A stretch of 6,289 nt of DNA from JAFGIT01 sp016929465 [NCBI: Candidatus Coatesbacteria bacterium] (GTDB taxonomy: Bacteria > B130-G9): positions 1 to 6,289 of the forward strand of contig JAFGIT010000319.1 in the NCBI GenBank assembly GCA_016929465.1, in the 5' to 3' direction. Positions 1 through 6,243 of this stretch are shown here, in pieces; the stretch's first letter is position 1, and the number at the start of each line of letters is the position of its first letter. Made by a program: the position numbers and the translations under genes. Under the pieces are notes generated by a model. The model searched no databases and was not told where the DNA came from. It saw only the letters and a list, made by a program, of their open reading frames with translations.

Positions 1-117
1 CGCGGTCTCCACGTCGTAACCTTCGTCAAGGAGTATCTCCTGCCAGACGTCTCTTAGAGTTTGCTCGTCATCCACAATTAGAATGCGGGGCCGCTCATGC
101 ATTCTATTAGAAGCCAC
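1..117 (-). CDS. Response regulator receiver domain, N-terminal fragment (runs off the left edge)
   Basis: Only the first 39 codons are present. The translation contains RPRILIVDDEQTLRDVWQEI followed by LLDEGYDVETA. This is the first beta strand, the acidic pair (VDDE) that helps coordinate Mg2+, and helix alpha-1 of a CheY-like receiver domain; the acceptor aspartate lies beyond the window. The output domain is unseen, so it could be a NtrC-type activator, another DNA-binding regulator or a stand-alone receiver. I chose the GTG at 117 because AGAGGA sits 10 nt upstream (128-133). The ATG at 102, which would give MHERPRILIV, has no Shine-Dalgarno at a usable distance but is a common-looking N-terminus and remains possible. 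The frame is open upstream to a stop at 166-168. The gene lies downstream of, and on the same strand as, a sigma-54 promoter (496-512), which suggests activator-dependent expression. Domain identity is firm; the start is not. Confidence 0.88.
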   Translation of the reverse strand, partial: MASNRMHERPRILIVDDEQTLRDVWQEILLDEGYDVETA

Positions 118-127
118 CGACTTCGCT

Positions 128-133
128 TCCTCT
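128..133 (-). promoter_or_regulatory. Shine-Dalgarno AGAGGA for the response regulator gene
   Basis: The minus strand reads AGAGGA 10 nt before GTG at 117. The same hexamer precedes the 68-codon frame at 377 (positions 386-391, 8 nt spacing). It decides the start call in favour of GTG 117 over ATG 102, which would be 25 nt away. Confidence 0.5.
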
Positions 134-170
134 GATGATATACCGTCCAAAGCACCCACCCACGCTTAAT

Positions 171-377
171 CTAATTGTCTTGAAAGCACATTTGAGTTTT
201 GCCCGTAGTCAGACGCTGAGATTTCTTTCCAAGGTCCACGACCTGACAATCACCTTCTCGTCTTGATGTCGAAAAGAGTGACACTAGCAAGGAATTCCTG
301 AGGCCAAAAGGGGGATCGATAGCTCGCGCGGTTTCGCGAGACTCCTGCATCTTGGACGACGAATATTCACGGCTCAT
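171..377 (-). CDS. Possible small protein, 68 aa, unrecognised
   Basis: I do not recognise this product. The frame starts at ATG 377 with AGAGGA 8 nt upstream (386-391), a better ribosome site than the large gene upstream has, and ends in TAG at 171-173, about 53 nt before the response regulator GTG. The product is basic and Ser/Arg-rich, with one short hydrophobic patch (LRNSLLVSLF, about residues 26-35), two cysteines and no signal peptide or clear membrane segment. Third-position GC is about half, so codon use does not separate coding from non-coding. It lies about 108 nt downstream of the predicted sigma-54 start site (about 485), so it would be the first gene of that transcript. Against it: no known family, and a GC-rich 6-bp inverted repeat (323-340) inside it, which would equally fit an untranslated structured leader. 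Position and ribosome site support it; sequence character does not. Confidence 0.3.
   Translation of the reverse strand: MSREYSSSKMQESRETARAIDPPFGLRNSLLVSLFSTSRREGDCQVVDLGKKSQRLTTGKTQMCFQDN
323..340. repeat. GC-rich inverted repeat CTCGCG-N6-CGCGAG
   Basis: Perfect 6-bp arms (323-328 and 335-340) with a 6-nt spacer. No T-run follows on either strand, so it is not an intrinsic terminator. It falls inside the possible 68-codon frame and in the predicted transcript of the sigma-54 promoter, where it would form a stable short hairpin. Confidence 0.45.
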
Positions 378-385
378 CCACCTAA

Positions 386-391
386 TCCTCT
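386..391 (-). promoter_or_regulatory. Shine-Dalgarno AGAGGA before the 68-codon frame
   Basis: The minus strand reads AGAGGA with 8 nt to the ATG at 377, a near-ideal spacing. It is the main support for translation of the small frame. Confidence 0.4.
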
Positions 392-418
392 GCTATAAGC
401 AAAGAGACTCCAGCGAAA

Positions 419-456
419 GCCGACCAGATGTACCATGTTTGGCATATCTGGTTGGC
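419..456. repeat. 38-nt imperfect inverted repeat / hairpin in the predicted leader
   Basis: The outer arms GCCGACCAGAT (419-429) and ATCTGGTTGGC (446-456) pair over 11 positions with one G-T. The pairing continues inward for six more positions to a 4-nt loop (436-439). Overall 14 of 17 positions are Watson-Crick. Read as a minus-strand transcript, the stem has two A-C mismatches and one G-U. It starts about 30 nt after the predicted sigma-54 start and ends about 28 nt before the AGAGGA of the small frame. On the minus strand it is followed only by TTTCGC, too few T for a good terminator. It could be a leader hairpin, a protein-binding palindrome or a weak terminator of the large gene. Confidence 0.55.
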
Positions 457-495
457 CCGCTAATACAAAACACAACAGACCACACTCATAATATT

Positions 496-512
496 AGCAA
501 TTCGTATGCCAA
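496..512 (-). promoter_or_regulatory. Sigma-54 (-24/-12) promoter reading toward the response regulator
   Basis: The minus strand reads TTGGCATACGAATTGCT. Against the consensus TGGCACG-N4-TTGC(A/T) it matches 10 of 12 informative positions. GG and GC are separated by exactly 10 nt, which is the defining spacing, and TTGCT is a perfect -12 element. Placing C497 at -12 puts transcription start near 485. It would transcribe the possible 68-codon frame and then the response regulator. Such promoters need an enhancer-binding protein with a GAFTGA loop; one is encoded immediately upstream. Confidence 0.65.
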
Positions 513-622
513 TTGTTCAAGTTCCATTTTCAGTCAGTTTGGAGAAGAGCCGGTACTGGCCCTTTCAGCGGGGATATGGTCTGCCCAGAGCGAGAGATTT
601 GCGCTCACAGTCTGGAGGCTCA

Positions 623-640
623 ATTCAGGCGCTGCTGAAT
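623..640. promoter_or_regulatory. Candidate enhancer (UAS): ATTCAG-N6-CTGAAT
   Basis: Perfect 6-bp arms (623-628, 635-640) around a 6-nt spacer, centred about 146 bp upstream of the predicted sigma-54 start. Enhancer sites for dimeric Fis-type regulators are typically inverted repeats at about -80 to -200, so geometry fits. A second, weaker inverted repeat (GAGCG-N9-CGCTC, 588-606) is centred near -112. The two do not share a motif, so only one, or neither, may be the real site. Confidence 0.4.
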
Positions 641-712
641 CTCTCAGATGAAACGTAACAATGTATGACAGAAAGGACATCTTGAGATCGAGGAGCGGGA
701 CCATCTAGCTGA

Positions 713-3700
713 TCAATCGCTCTCTGAGGGCCTATATTCATCGAGTGACAGGCCGTGTTTCTTGACCAATCGATAGAAATTTTGTCTCGACAGCCCCGCC
801 ATTCTTGCAGCTTGAGCCACATTGCCACCGGATGCCTTTAGTACAGTATTCAGGCGAGATGCCTCCACATTGTCCTTTACATCCTTGAGGCGCGCAACCT
901 GCTTCTCGCCTTTTTCCACCAATCCCAGGTCGGCCTCGGTGATGGTGCTGCCGGATGAGATCAATATTGCCTTCTCCACCTTGTTCTGCAGTTCTCGGAC
1001 ATTTCCGGGCCAGTTATGGTGCATCATCCTCTCCACAGCCTTCACGGAGAACATTTTCTTTCTCTTGTTGTACTTCTTCTTGCCCAATGCGAGAAAGTAA
1101 TTGGCCAGACGTAGAATATCGTCGTCTCGATCTCTGATTGGAGGCAATGGCAGGTGAATTACGCTCAATCTATAGAATAGGTCTTCCCTGAATTCGCCCT
1201 CTTTCACGGCGACCTCCAGGTCACGATTGGTCGCCGCGATTATTCTGCAATCGATCTTTATCTCCCCCTCGCCGCCGACCCGTTCGATCGTCCTGTTCTC
1301 CAAAAATCTCAGGAGTCGGACTTGCATATCGAGTGAAAGCTCCCCTATCTCATCGAGGAAGATCGACCCCTTGTGACCGTATTCCAATCGTCCTTTTTTC
1401 TGCTTGTGCGCGCCCGTAAATGCCCCTCTCTCGAAACCGAATAGTTCTGCCTCGACCAGGTCTCTCGGGATTGCGCCACAATTGATGACAACAAGTTTCT
1501 CCTCTCTCCTGAGACTCCTGTCATGTATAGCTCGGGCGAGCAGTTCCTTCCCGGTCCCCGTTTCACCGGTTATCAGGACCGTCACATCTGTCTTGACGAC
1601 CTTAGATGCCTTTATCATTACTTTCTGCAGGATCTCGCTCGTCCCGATGATCTCCGGAAAGACCCCAGGCCTCGCGGGGATGTCGTGCTTGCTCGGTAGT
1701 AGCATGGGCGGCACACTTTGCTCCTCACCGAGTAGTCTGATCCTGTCAATCAATTCTGCAATGTAGAAGCTCTGCCTATCATGCCGCACAGAGTCTTCGA
1801 TGGCCTTGGCCGCAAGTCTGGTAAGCGACTGAATGGCCATAAACGGGTGATTTCCGGGCATCTCCAACAATTCTGGCGTGTCCAGATATATCGCCCCGAG
1901 TCGCTCGTTTTTTCCATTGAGGGGGACGCATACTAACGAGCCGTCGATGCTGAGTTCGTGAAGCCAATCCGGTCTCTCTGTTCCACGTCTGATGAATAGA
2001 GGGGTGCCGGTCAGGTTCACTCGTCTGCTAATCTGTTCTGGCCCGTGGAGCCGGTTGGGATCGAGTACTTTGCCTTTTTTGTCCATTGCCCTCGTCATCT
2101 TCAATCGGCCACTATCTGCCTTGATCGCAATGCAGGCTCTCTCGAAGGGAGTGGCGGCTAGCAGATGAGAGAGTATGATATCGCATGCCTCCGTTAGTTC
2201 TACACCGGGCAGGTCAAAGCCGGCGGGAATCGCGCTTTCCCCGGCATCCATCGCGTCTTCGTTCCCAGCGACCTTCGTCGCGGGCGGAAAATCCTTCTCC
2301 ATCTCTCTCTGAATGACGCCCCATGACCTGGCGAATCGCTTCATGCTCCCCTTGCCGGAGAATTGTGTCTTCCGGTCAGCGGGTAGGGTCAATATCAGGG
2401 CATCGATTGCGGACGCTGCCTTTGCATAGGAAGTGTAGCTCTCAGAGAGTTTGCTGGCCTTTAGATTGTAGTCGCCGAGCGCCCAGAATAGTTGGAATTT
2501 CAGCATGGGCAATGATAGATGCTGCAGGATGGAATTCGCCCGGCTCAGACAGATTGCTGCATCGTCGAGTTTCTTCTCCTCCATGTGAACTCGCGAAAGC
2601 GTCACAAGGCAAGTGAATTGATCCGAAGGCCTTCTCGCGCCCTCGAGCAAGTTAAGTACTTCTCTGCAGAGCTCACGACTCCTGTCATACTCGCCAATCT
2701 CGAGGTGAGCTCCTGCAAGCCCCAGCATCGCCGGGATGGCCGTTGGAAGCTTGCGCCTGGGCTTGTCATCCAGCGCGGACCCGAGACTGAAGATCGCCGT
2801 CAGATGATCCCCCATTCCGAGATGATCGAGGCCAATCTGCAGCGCTACGTTCTCGGAAATCAATGGTTCGCCTTCACTCACCAGAAGCTTCGAGGCCTCG
2901 AAGTGCGAACGGAACGCGCCATCGAAGTCCCCTATCTCCCTCATTATCTCTCCACGTGTGATAAGAGCAGCCGCAAGCCCGCGTACATCGCCAATCAGCC
3001 GCTTTATTGATATTGCCTCCTCGATATGGCTGATTGATGCCTCGAAATCACCCTGTCTCAACAGATTGCTTGCCATATTCTGCATTGTTGTCGATGCATT
3101 CCGTCGATCGCCGACTCTCTGGAAAATGGACAGCGCCTCCTTATAGGAGCTCATCGCTTCAGTCATCTCAGATTGCTCTGCCCGAGCGGAGCCTATACTA
3201 TTCAGAGTAACTGCGAGCCTATGATCTTCGCCAACCTTCTCATAGCTTTTCTTGGCTTGAATGAACCGGCCGAGAGCCTGCTCGTATTCACCCTTAGCCC
3301 AGAAGACGGCGCCGATATTATGCAAGATCGCCCCCCGCTCGTTCTCATTCTTGGCGAGTTCAGCGCTTCCCAGCGCATCCTTGAAGTACTTGAGAGCGGC
3401 ATCGACTTCGCCCTGCAGCCAATGTATTTTGCCCAGAGCGTGAGCGGCCAATCCCTCGCTGGCAGGATTGGAATCAGCAGCGGCGATCGCTTTCGCTTCA
3501 GCAAGGACCTCTGTGGACCTTTTCAATTCGCCCTTGAGTCTGTGCACTTCCGCTATTCCCATCTTGCTTGCGAATCGCTCGGAATTAAGATCGACCTTCT
3601 CGGCAAATTCTAGAGCTTTCTCGTAGCTCTCGGCCGCCTGGTCGTAATTCGAGAGCAACAATTGCAGGTCTCCGCGCCCGCGGTATAGCTCTATGCCATA

Positions 3701-5977
3701 TTGAGACTTCCTGTTTATCGAGAGGTTCTCCGCTATAGAATCGAATAAGAGAATCGCTTCATTCAGGAGTTCGAGTGCCCTGGTATTGCAGCCTGTCTCG
3801 CGGAAAACCTCCCAGAACGCCTTAGCCATCTGGAAGGCCTCCTCGGTCATCTCCGACTTCACGAGATCATATGTCATATTTAGCTTCGACTCACATTCGT
3901 CGCCGCCCCCCGGAGGCAACTTACGCGCATACTCAACGGCCTTGCGATGTATGGCCAGCATCTCCTCTCGCCCGATTCCCTCCAGACAAGCTCGCTTGAA
4001 CACATCATGCCTGAAGTCTACGGTGGTTGCCGCTGGAAGCAGGCGCCAATTCAGAATGCCTAACCTGCAAAGATCGTCTATGGAACGGATAAGGCGACCC
4101 TTGAATTCGCTTACGGATCCGATTAGAGAAGCGGTCCTGTGGCCGGCTAGTACTGCAATGGTCTTGAGCAAGCGCACAGATGCCCCGTCGAGATTCGCGA
4201 GAATGTGGTGTGCGAGGGCCTCTGGCGTGGCGGCCCCTATCGGTATTTGAGATGTCTCCAGTTTTTTCTTGACCTCTTGATCAATCGGGATTGAGAGGTT
4301 TCCCTTCAGACAGATGACCCTTGCCGCCGCTGACAGCCAGGCCGGATTCCCGCCGAAAGTGTCATATAGCGTTGCGGACAGCCCTCTGAGTGGCGTTTTT
4401 GAGCCGAGGATGGAGCCGAGGATGCCTGCAGCCATTTCTTCGCTCACGGCTCCCAATTCGATCGTCTCAGAGACCGAGCCGGAGCTCTTGTACACTCCTG
4501 TTGAAGGCGGATGTGCCGGAGTAGGAGCACCTTCACAGAACAACGGAGGGCAATTCTCCTCCATTCGAGGGGATGTAACGAGCACGAATAGCCCACCCCG
4601 CGAGCTCTTATCGATCTGCCTCCTTCCGGTCAGTTCACGCCAGAGATCGGACAATATCGAGATCGATGGCCCGAGCATATTCTGCGCGTCGTCGAGAATC
4701 AGAACCCAGAATTCACGTTTGAGCAGGGTCAATGCCGTCTGGATTGACTTCTTATGCAGCGCCTTTGACATTTTCCGTATCGATGTCGCTTGCTCGATGC
4801 CAGTTTGCTCCGACTGCTGCTCGATTATCCGCTGCAGGTCTCGACGAATCGAATTGAGCGAGTCCAGTAGAGGCTTGCTCTGCCTTCCTTTGACCGTGGA
4901 AATCGCGGATAGCAGAAGCTGGAGAATGCTGCAATACGGGTTCAATGATGTGCTCGAACAGAAGGACCTTGCCACGGGATACCCCTTCTGTCGGCATGCC
5001 TCGGCGAACTCATCTGCTATGACGGATTTGCCTGCTCCCGAGACGCCGGAGAGGCGTATAGCCCCTGAGCCCCTGCTCCTGGCCTTGGCGAGAGACTCCA
5101 TCAGCTGAGCCATAACCTCATCTCTCCCATTCAGGGGAGCACAGAACAAGCAGCAAGGGGCAGAGAGCTTTCGTGAGTGACCCGCTACAGAATCACCGAA
5201 AGATGGTCTCAGCAGCTCTAGCAGCTCCATACATGATTGAGGTCTCTTGGCGGGCTCGGGATTCGTCGATTCGAGAACCATATTGAGCACGTTCTGATCG
5301 GCTCTTCTCATGGCGTTGCCGAGGAATTCCCGCGCGGAGCTTCTGTCAGCTGATTGGAGCTTTGCGAGCGAGTCGCGATTCAGCTGTCCCCCGGAAAGCA
5401 GATCGAAGGCTATAAGTCCGAAGCAATAGATGTCCGAACGCGGGTCGATTATACAGGCTGGGCCCAACTCGGGGGGATAATAAAGAGCTTCATCGCTCGT
5501 TTCGCCAGGAGCAATCCTGCCTCCCCAAAAGCCGAGATCAAGTAAGAAGACCTTATCCGTGCCAGCATCGAAGAGCACATTGTTAGGTCGCAGGTTCCCA
5601 TGGAACTCGCCCTTGGAATGGAGCTCGGCGAGTGTCGAGAAGAATCTGGAGAGAAGCCTCGTTCGCTCTTTCGCACTTTCGAGAGGGACATCGGTGATCG
5701 AAACGCCGGAGACCATATCGATCTCATGGAAGATCGTCTTCCCTGTTTTTTCGATTTGGCCGACTTTGGGGACGAATGGAAATTCAACGCTGCGCATCTG
5801 CTCATGGCTTCTGAGAAAGGCCAGCTTGAGGGGTGGATCGCAGGAGGCCGTATCGAGCGCCTTGAGCACCAGATTCTCTTCGGTAACTCCGCTTGTCACG
5901 GATAGCGTCAGAAGGGAACCGCGATTTGCGAGTTCCCTTTGTAACGAGTATTTATCGGGCAGCCAAGACAAATCCAT
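713..5977 (-). CDS. Giant sigma-54-dependent transcriptional activator: kinase-like / STAND ATPase / TPR / GAF / AAA+ / Fis HTH
   Basis: Cytoplasmic regulator of 1754 aa with no membrane segment; family members are usually annotated 'sigma 54-interacting transcriptional regulator'. Domains: (1) kinase-like, about 9-258, with K39 in LVLKA, catalytic loop HGNLRPNN (126-133), DLG (147-149), PPE (168-170) and SDIYCFG (181-187). N128 replaces the catalytic Asp and no GxGxxG loop is visible, so it is probably a pseudokinase. (2) AAA_16/STAND ATPase from about 282, Walker A GVSGAGKS (311-318), Walker B VLILDD (425-430), followed by a winged-helix-like tail ending in FRHDVFKRA (655-663). (3) About eleven TPRs, 761-1195, many at exact 40-residue spacing. 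(4) GAF-like, about 1258-1395. (5) Sigma-54 AAA+, about 1440-1670: Walker A GETGTGKE (1471-1478), GAFTGA (1518-1523), Walker B IFLDE, FYRLSV, WPGNVREL. (6) Fis-type HTH, about 1708-1740. All AAA+ residues needed to remodel sigma-54 RNA polymerase look intact. ATG 5977 is the only plausible start: the frame has an upstream stop about 27 nt away. Its ribosome site is poor (GGGGA, 14 nt away). Inputs (ligand for GAF or TPR) are unknown. The likely target is the sigma-54 promoter downstream. Confidence 0.95.
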   Translation of the reverse strand: MDLSWLPDKYSLQRELANRGSLLTLSVTSGVTEENLVLKALDTASCDPPLKLAFLRSHEQMRSVEFPFVPKVGQIEKTGKTIFHEIDMVSGVSITDVPLESAKERTRLLSRFFSTLAELHSKGEFHGNLRPNNVLFDAGTDKVFLLDLGFWGGRIAPGETSDEALYYPPELGPACIIDPRSDIYCFGLIAFDLLSGGQLNRDSLAKLQSADRSSAREFLGNAMRRADQNVLNMVLESTNPEPAKRPQSCMELLELLRPSFGDSVAGHSRKLSAPCCLFCAPLNGRDEVMAQLMESLAKARSRGSGAIRLSGVSGAGKSVIADEFAEACRQKGYPVARSFCSSTSLNPYCSILQLLLSAISTVKGRQSKPLLDSLNSIRRDLQRIIEQQSEQTGIEQATSIRKMSKALHKKSIQTALTLLKREFWVLILDDAQNMLGPSISILSDLWRELTGRRQIDKSSRGGLFVLVTSPRMEENCPPLFCEGAPTPAHPPSTGVYKSSGSVSETIELGAVSEEMAAGILGSILGSKTPLRGLSATLYDTFGGNPAWLSAAARVICLKGNLSIPIDQEVKKKLETSQIPIGAATPEALAHHILANLDGASVRLLKTIAVLAGHRTASLIGSVSEFKGRLIRSIDDLCRLGILNWRLLPAATTVDFRHDVFKRACLEGIGREEMLAIHRKAVEYARKLPPGGGDECESKLNMTYDLVKSEMTEEAFQMAKAFWEVFRETGCNTRALELLNEAILLFDSIAENLSINRKSQYGIELYRGRGDLQLLLSNYDQAAESYEKALEFAEKVDLNSERFASKMGIAEVHRLKGELKRSTEVLAEAKAIAAADSNPASEGLAAHALGKIHWLQGEVDAALKYFKDALGSAELAKNENERGAILHNIGAVFWAKGEYEQALGRFIQAKKSYEKVGEDHRLAVTLNSIGSARAEQSEMTEAMSSYKEALSIFQRVGDRRNASTTMQNMASNLLRQGDFEASISHIEEAISIKRLIGDVRGLAAALITRGEIMREIGDFDGAFRSHFEASKLLVSEGEPLISENVALQIGLDHLGMGDHLTAIFSLGSALDDKPRRKLPTAIPAMLGLAGAHLEIGEYDRSRELCREVLNLLEGARRPSDQFTCLVTLSRVHMEEKKLDDAAICLSRANSILQHLSLPMLKFQLFWALGDYNLKASKLSESYTSYAKAASAIDALILTLPADRKTQFSGKGSMKRFARSWGVIQREMEKDFPPATKVAGNEDAMDAGESAIPAGFDLPGVELTEACDIILSHLLAATPFERACIAIKADSGRLKMTRAMDKKGKVLDPNRLHGPEQISRRVNLTGTPLFIRRGTERPDWLHELSIDGSLVCVPLNGKNERLGAIYLDTPELLEMPGNHPFMAIQSLTRLAAKAIEDSVRHDRQSFYIAELIDRIRLLGEEQSVPPMLLPSKHDIPARPGVFPEIIGTSEILQKVMIKASKVVKTDVTVLITGETGTGKELLARAIHDRSLRREEKLVVINCGAIPRDLVEAELFGFERGAFTGAHKQKKGRLEYGHKGSIFLDEIGELSLDMQVRLLRFLENRTIERVGGEGEIKIDCRIIAATNRDLEVAVKEGEFREDLFYRLSVIHLPLPPIRDRDDDILRLANYFLALGKKKYNKRKKMFSVKAVERMMHHNWPGNVRELQNKVEKAILISSGSTITEADLGLVEKGEKQVARLKDVKDNVEASRLNTVLKASGGNVAQAARMAGLSRQNFYRLVKKHGLSLDEYRPSESD

Positions 5978-6042
5978 CTGTATCGAATAATTCCCCGAGA
6001 TTCACACATGGGTACTTGACGACAATCAGAAGCCAGACAAAT

Positions 6043-6067
6043 TCCCCCTAGGGTGTCCATCGGGGGA
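6043..6067. repeat. Inverted repeat TCCCCC-N13-GGGGGA upstream of the large gene
   Basis: Six-base-pair GC-rich arms (6043-6048, 6062-6067) with a 13-nt loop. The left part also contains the 8-bp palindrome CCCTAGGG (6046-6053). It lies 66-90 bp upstream of the large gene's ATG, in its probable leader or operator. No T-run follows on either strand. Confidence 0.4.
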
Positions 6068-6130
6068 GATGTCATAAATAGTTACGCTATCCAAGAGTCG
6101 ATTTCAAGTTGTTTTCTGAACGGGTGTGAC

Positions 6131-6243
6131 CTCAAACTGCAAGTAAGTTATCTGATGATCCGATCTCTATCGGAATCCGCCCCGCTTCAGCCGAGGTGAA
6201 GACTCCCCAATAATCAGATAGGTTTGAGATTTGGGCTTTTTTT
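6131..6243 (+). ncRNA. Candidate structured RNA / attenuator with terminal T-run
   Basis: On the plus strand one continuous segment, ATCAGATAGGTTTGAG (6213-6228), can pair with CTCAAAC (6131-6137) and TTATCTGAT (6148-6156), leaving a 10-nt bulge on the left strand only. Enclosed are hairpin TCCGAT-N4-ATCGGA (6159-6174) and hairpin CTTCA-N7-TGAAG (6185-6201), making a three-way junction. A competing stem CCCAAT (6206-6211) with ATTTGGG (6229-6235, one bulged T) is followed by GGGC and seven T (6237-6243), like an intrinsic terminator. Its loop would contain the whole 6213-6228 strand, so the two folds exclude each other. It matches no riboswitch or ncRNA family I recognise. The T-run favours the plus strand, but no plus-strand gene is visible before the edge. 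Moderately to weakly supported. Confidence 0.35.
6229..6243 (+). terminator. Possible intrinsic terminator (plus strand)
   Basis: ATTTGGGC followed by seven T. Its upstream partner is CCCAAT at 6206-6211. The stem is short (about 6 bp with a bulge) and the loop large (17 nt), so on its own this is a weak terminator. It would end a plus-strand transcript initiated in 5978-6130. Confidence 0.35.

Larger units (their letters stand above)
378..712. other. Intergenic regulatory stretch downstream of the large regulator gene
   Basis: No convincing protein gene was found here; a 99-codon plus-strand frame (352-651) has no recognisable product and overlaps the regulatory sites. The stretch holds a 38-nt inverted repeat (419-456), a minus-strand sigma-54 promoter (496-512), a 5-bp-arm inverted repeat GAGCG-N9-CGCTC (588-606) and a 6-bp-arm inverted repeat (623-640). 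No strong intrinsic terminator follows the large gene, so read-through from it into the response regulator is possible. Confidence 0.6.

Noticed and set aside
323-340. GC-rich hairpin as a terminator of the sigma-54 transcript
   Set aside because: Not followed by a T-run on either strand.
352-651. 99-codon plus-strand frame in the intergenic region
   Set aside because: No recognisable product and no clear ribosome site; it runs through the sigma-54 promoter, both inverted repeats and the antisense of the 68-codon frame's start.
4314-5108. Long plus-strand open frame (264 codons) within the large gene
   Set aside because: It lies antisense to the STAND ATPase coding sequence, whose Walker motifs are clear; the product has no recognisable domain. 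It is a shadow frame.
6035-6052. GG-N10-GC on the minus strand upstream of the large gene as a sigma-54 site
   Set aside because: The spacing fits, but the flanking bases (GGAATTTGTCTGGC) lack the TGGCAC and TTGC context, so only the four core bases match.
6075-6107. Sigma-70 promoter for the large gene (TTGAAA on the minus strand)
   Set aside because: The -35-like hexamer is good, but hexamers at 16-18 nt match TATAAT at only two or three positions.
6155-6199. 14-codon plus-strand frame (MIRSLSESAPLQPR) as an attenuation leader peptide
   Set aside because: No Shine-Dalgarno and no run of a single amino acid as in classical amino-acid attenuators; it falls across both hairpins of the folded element.
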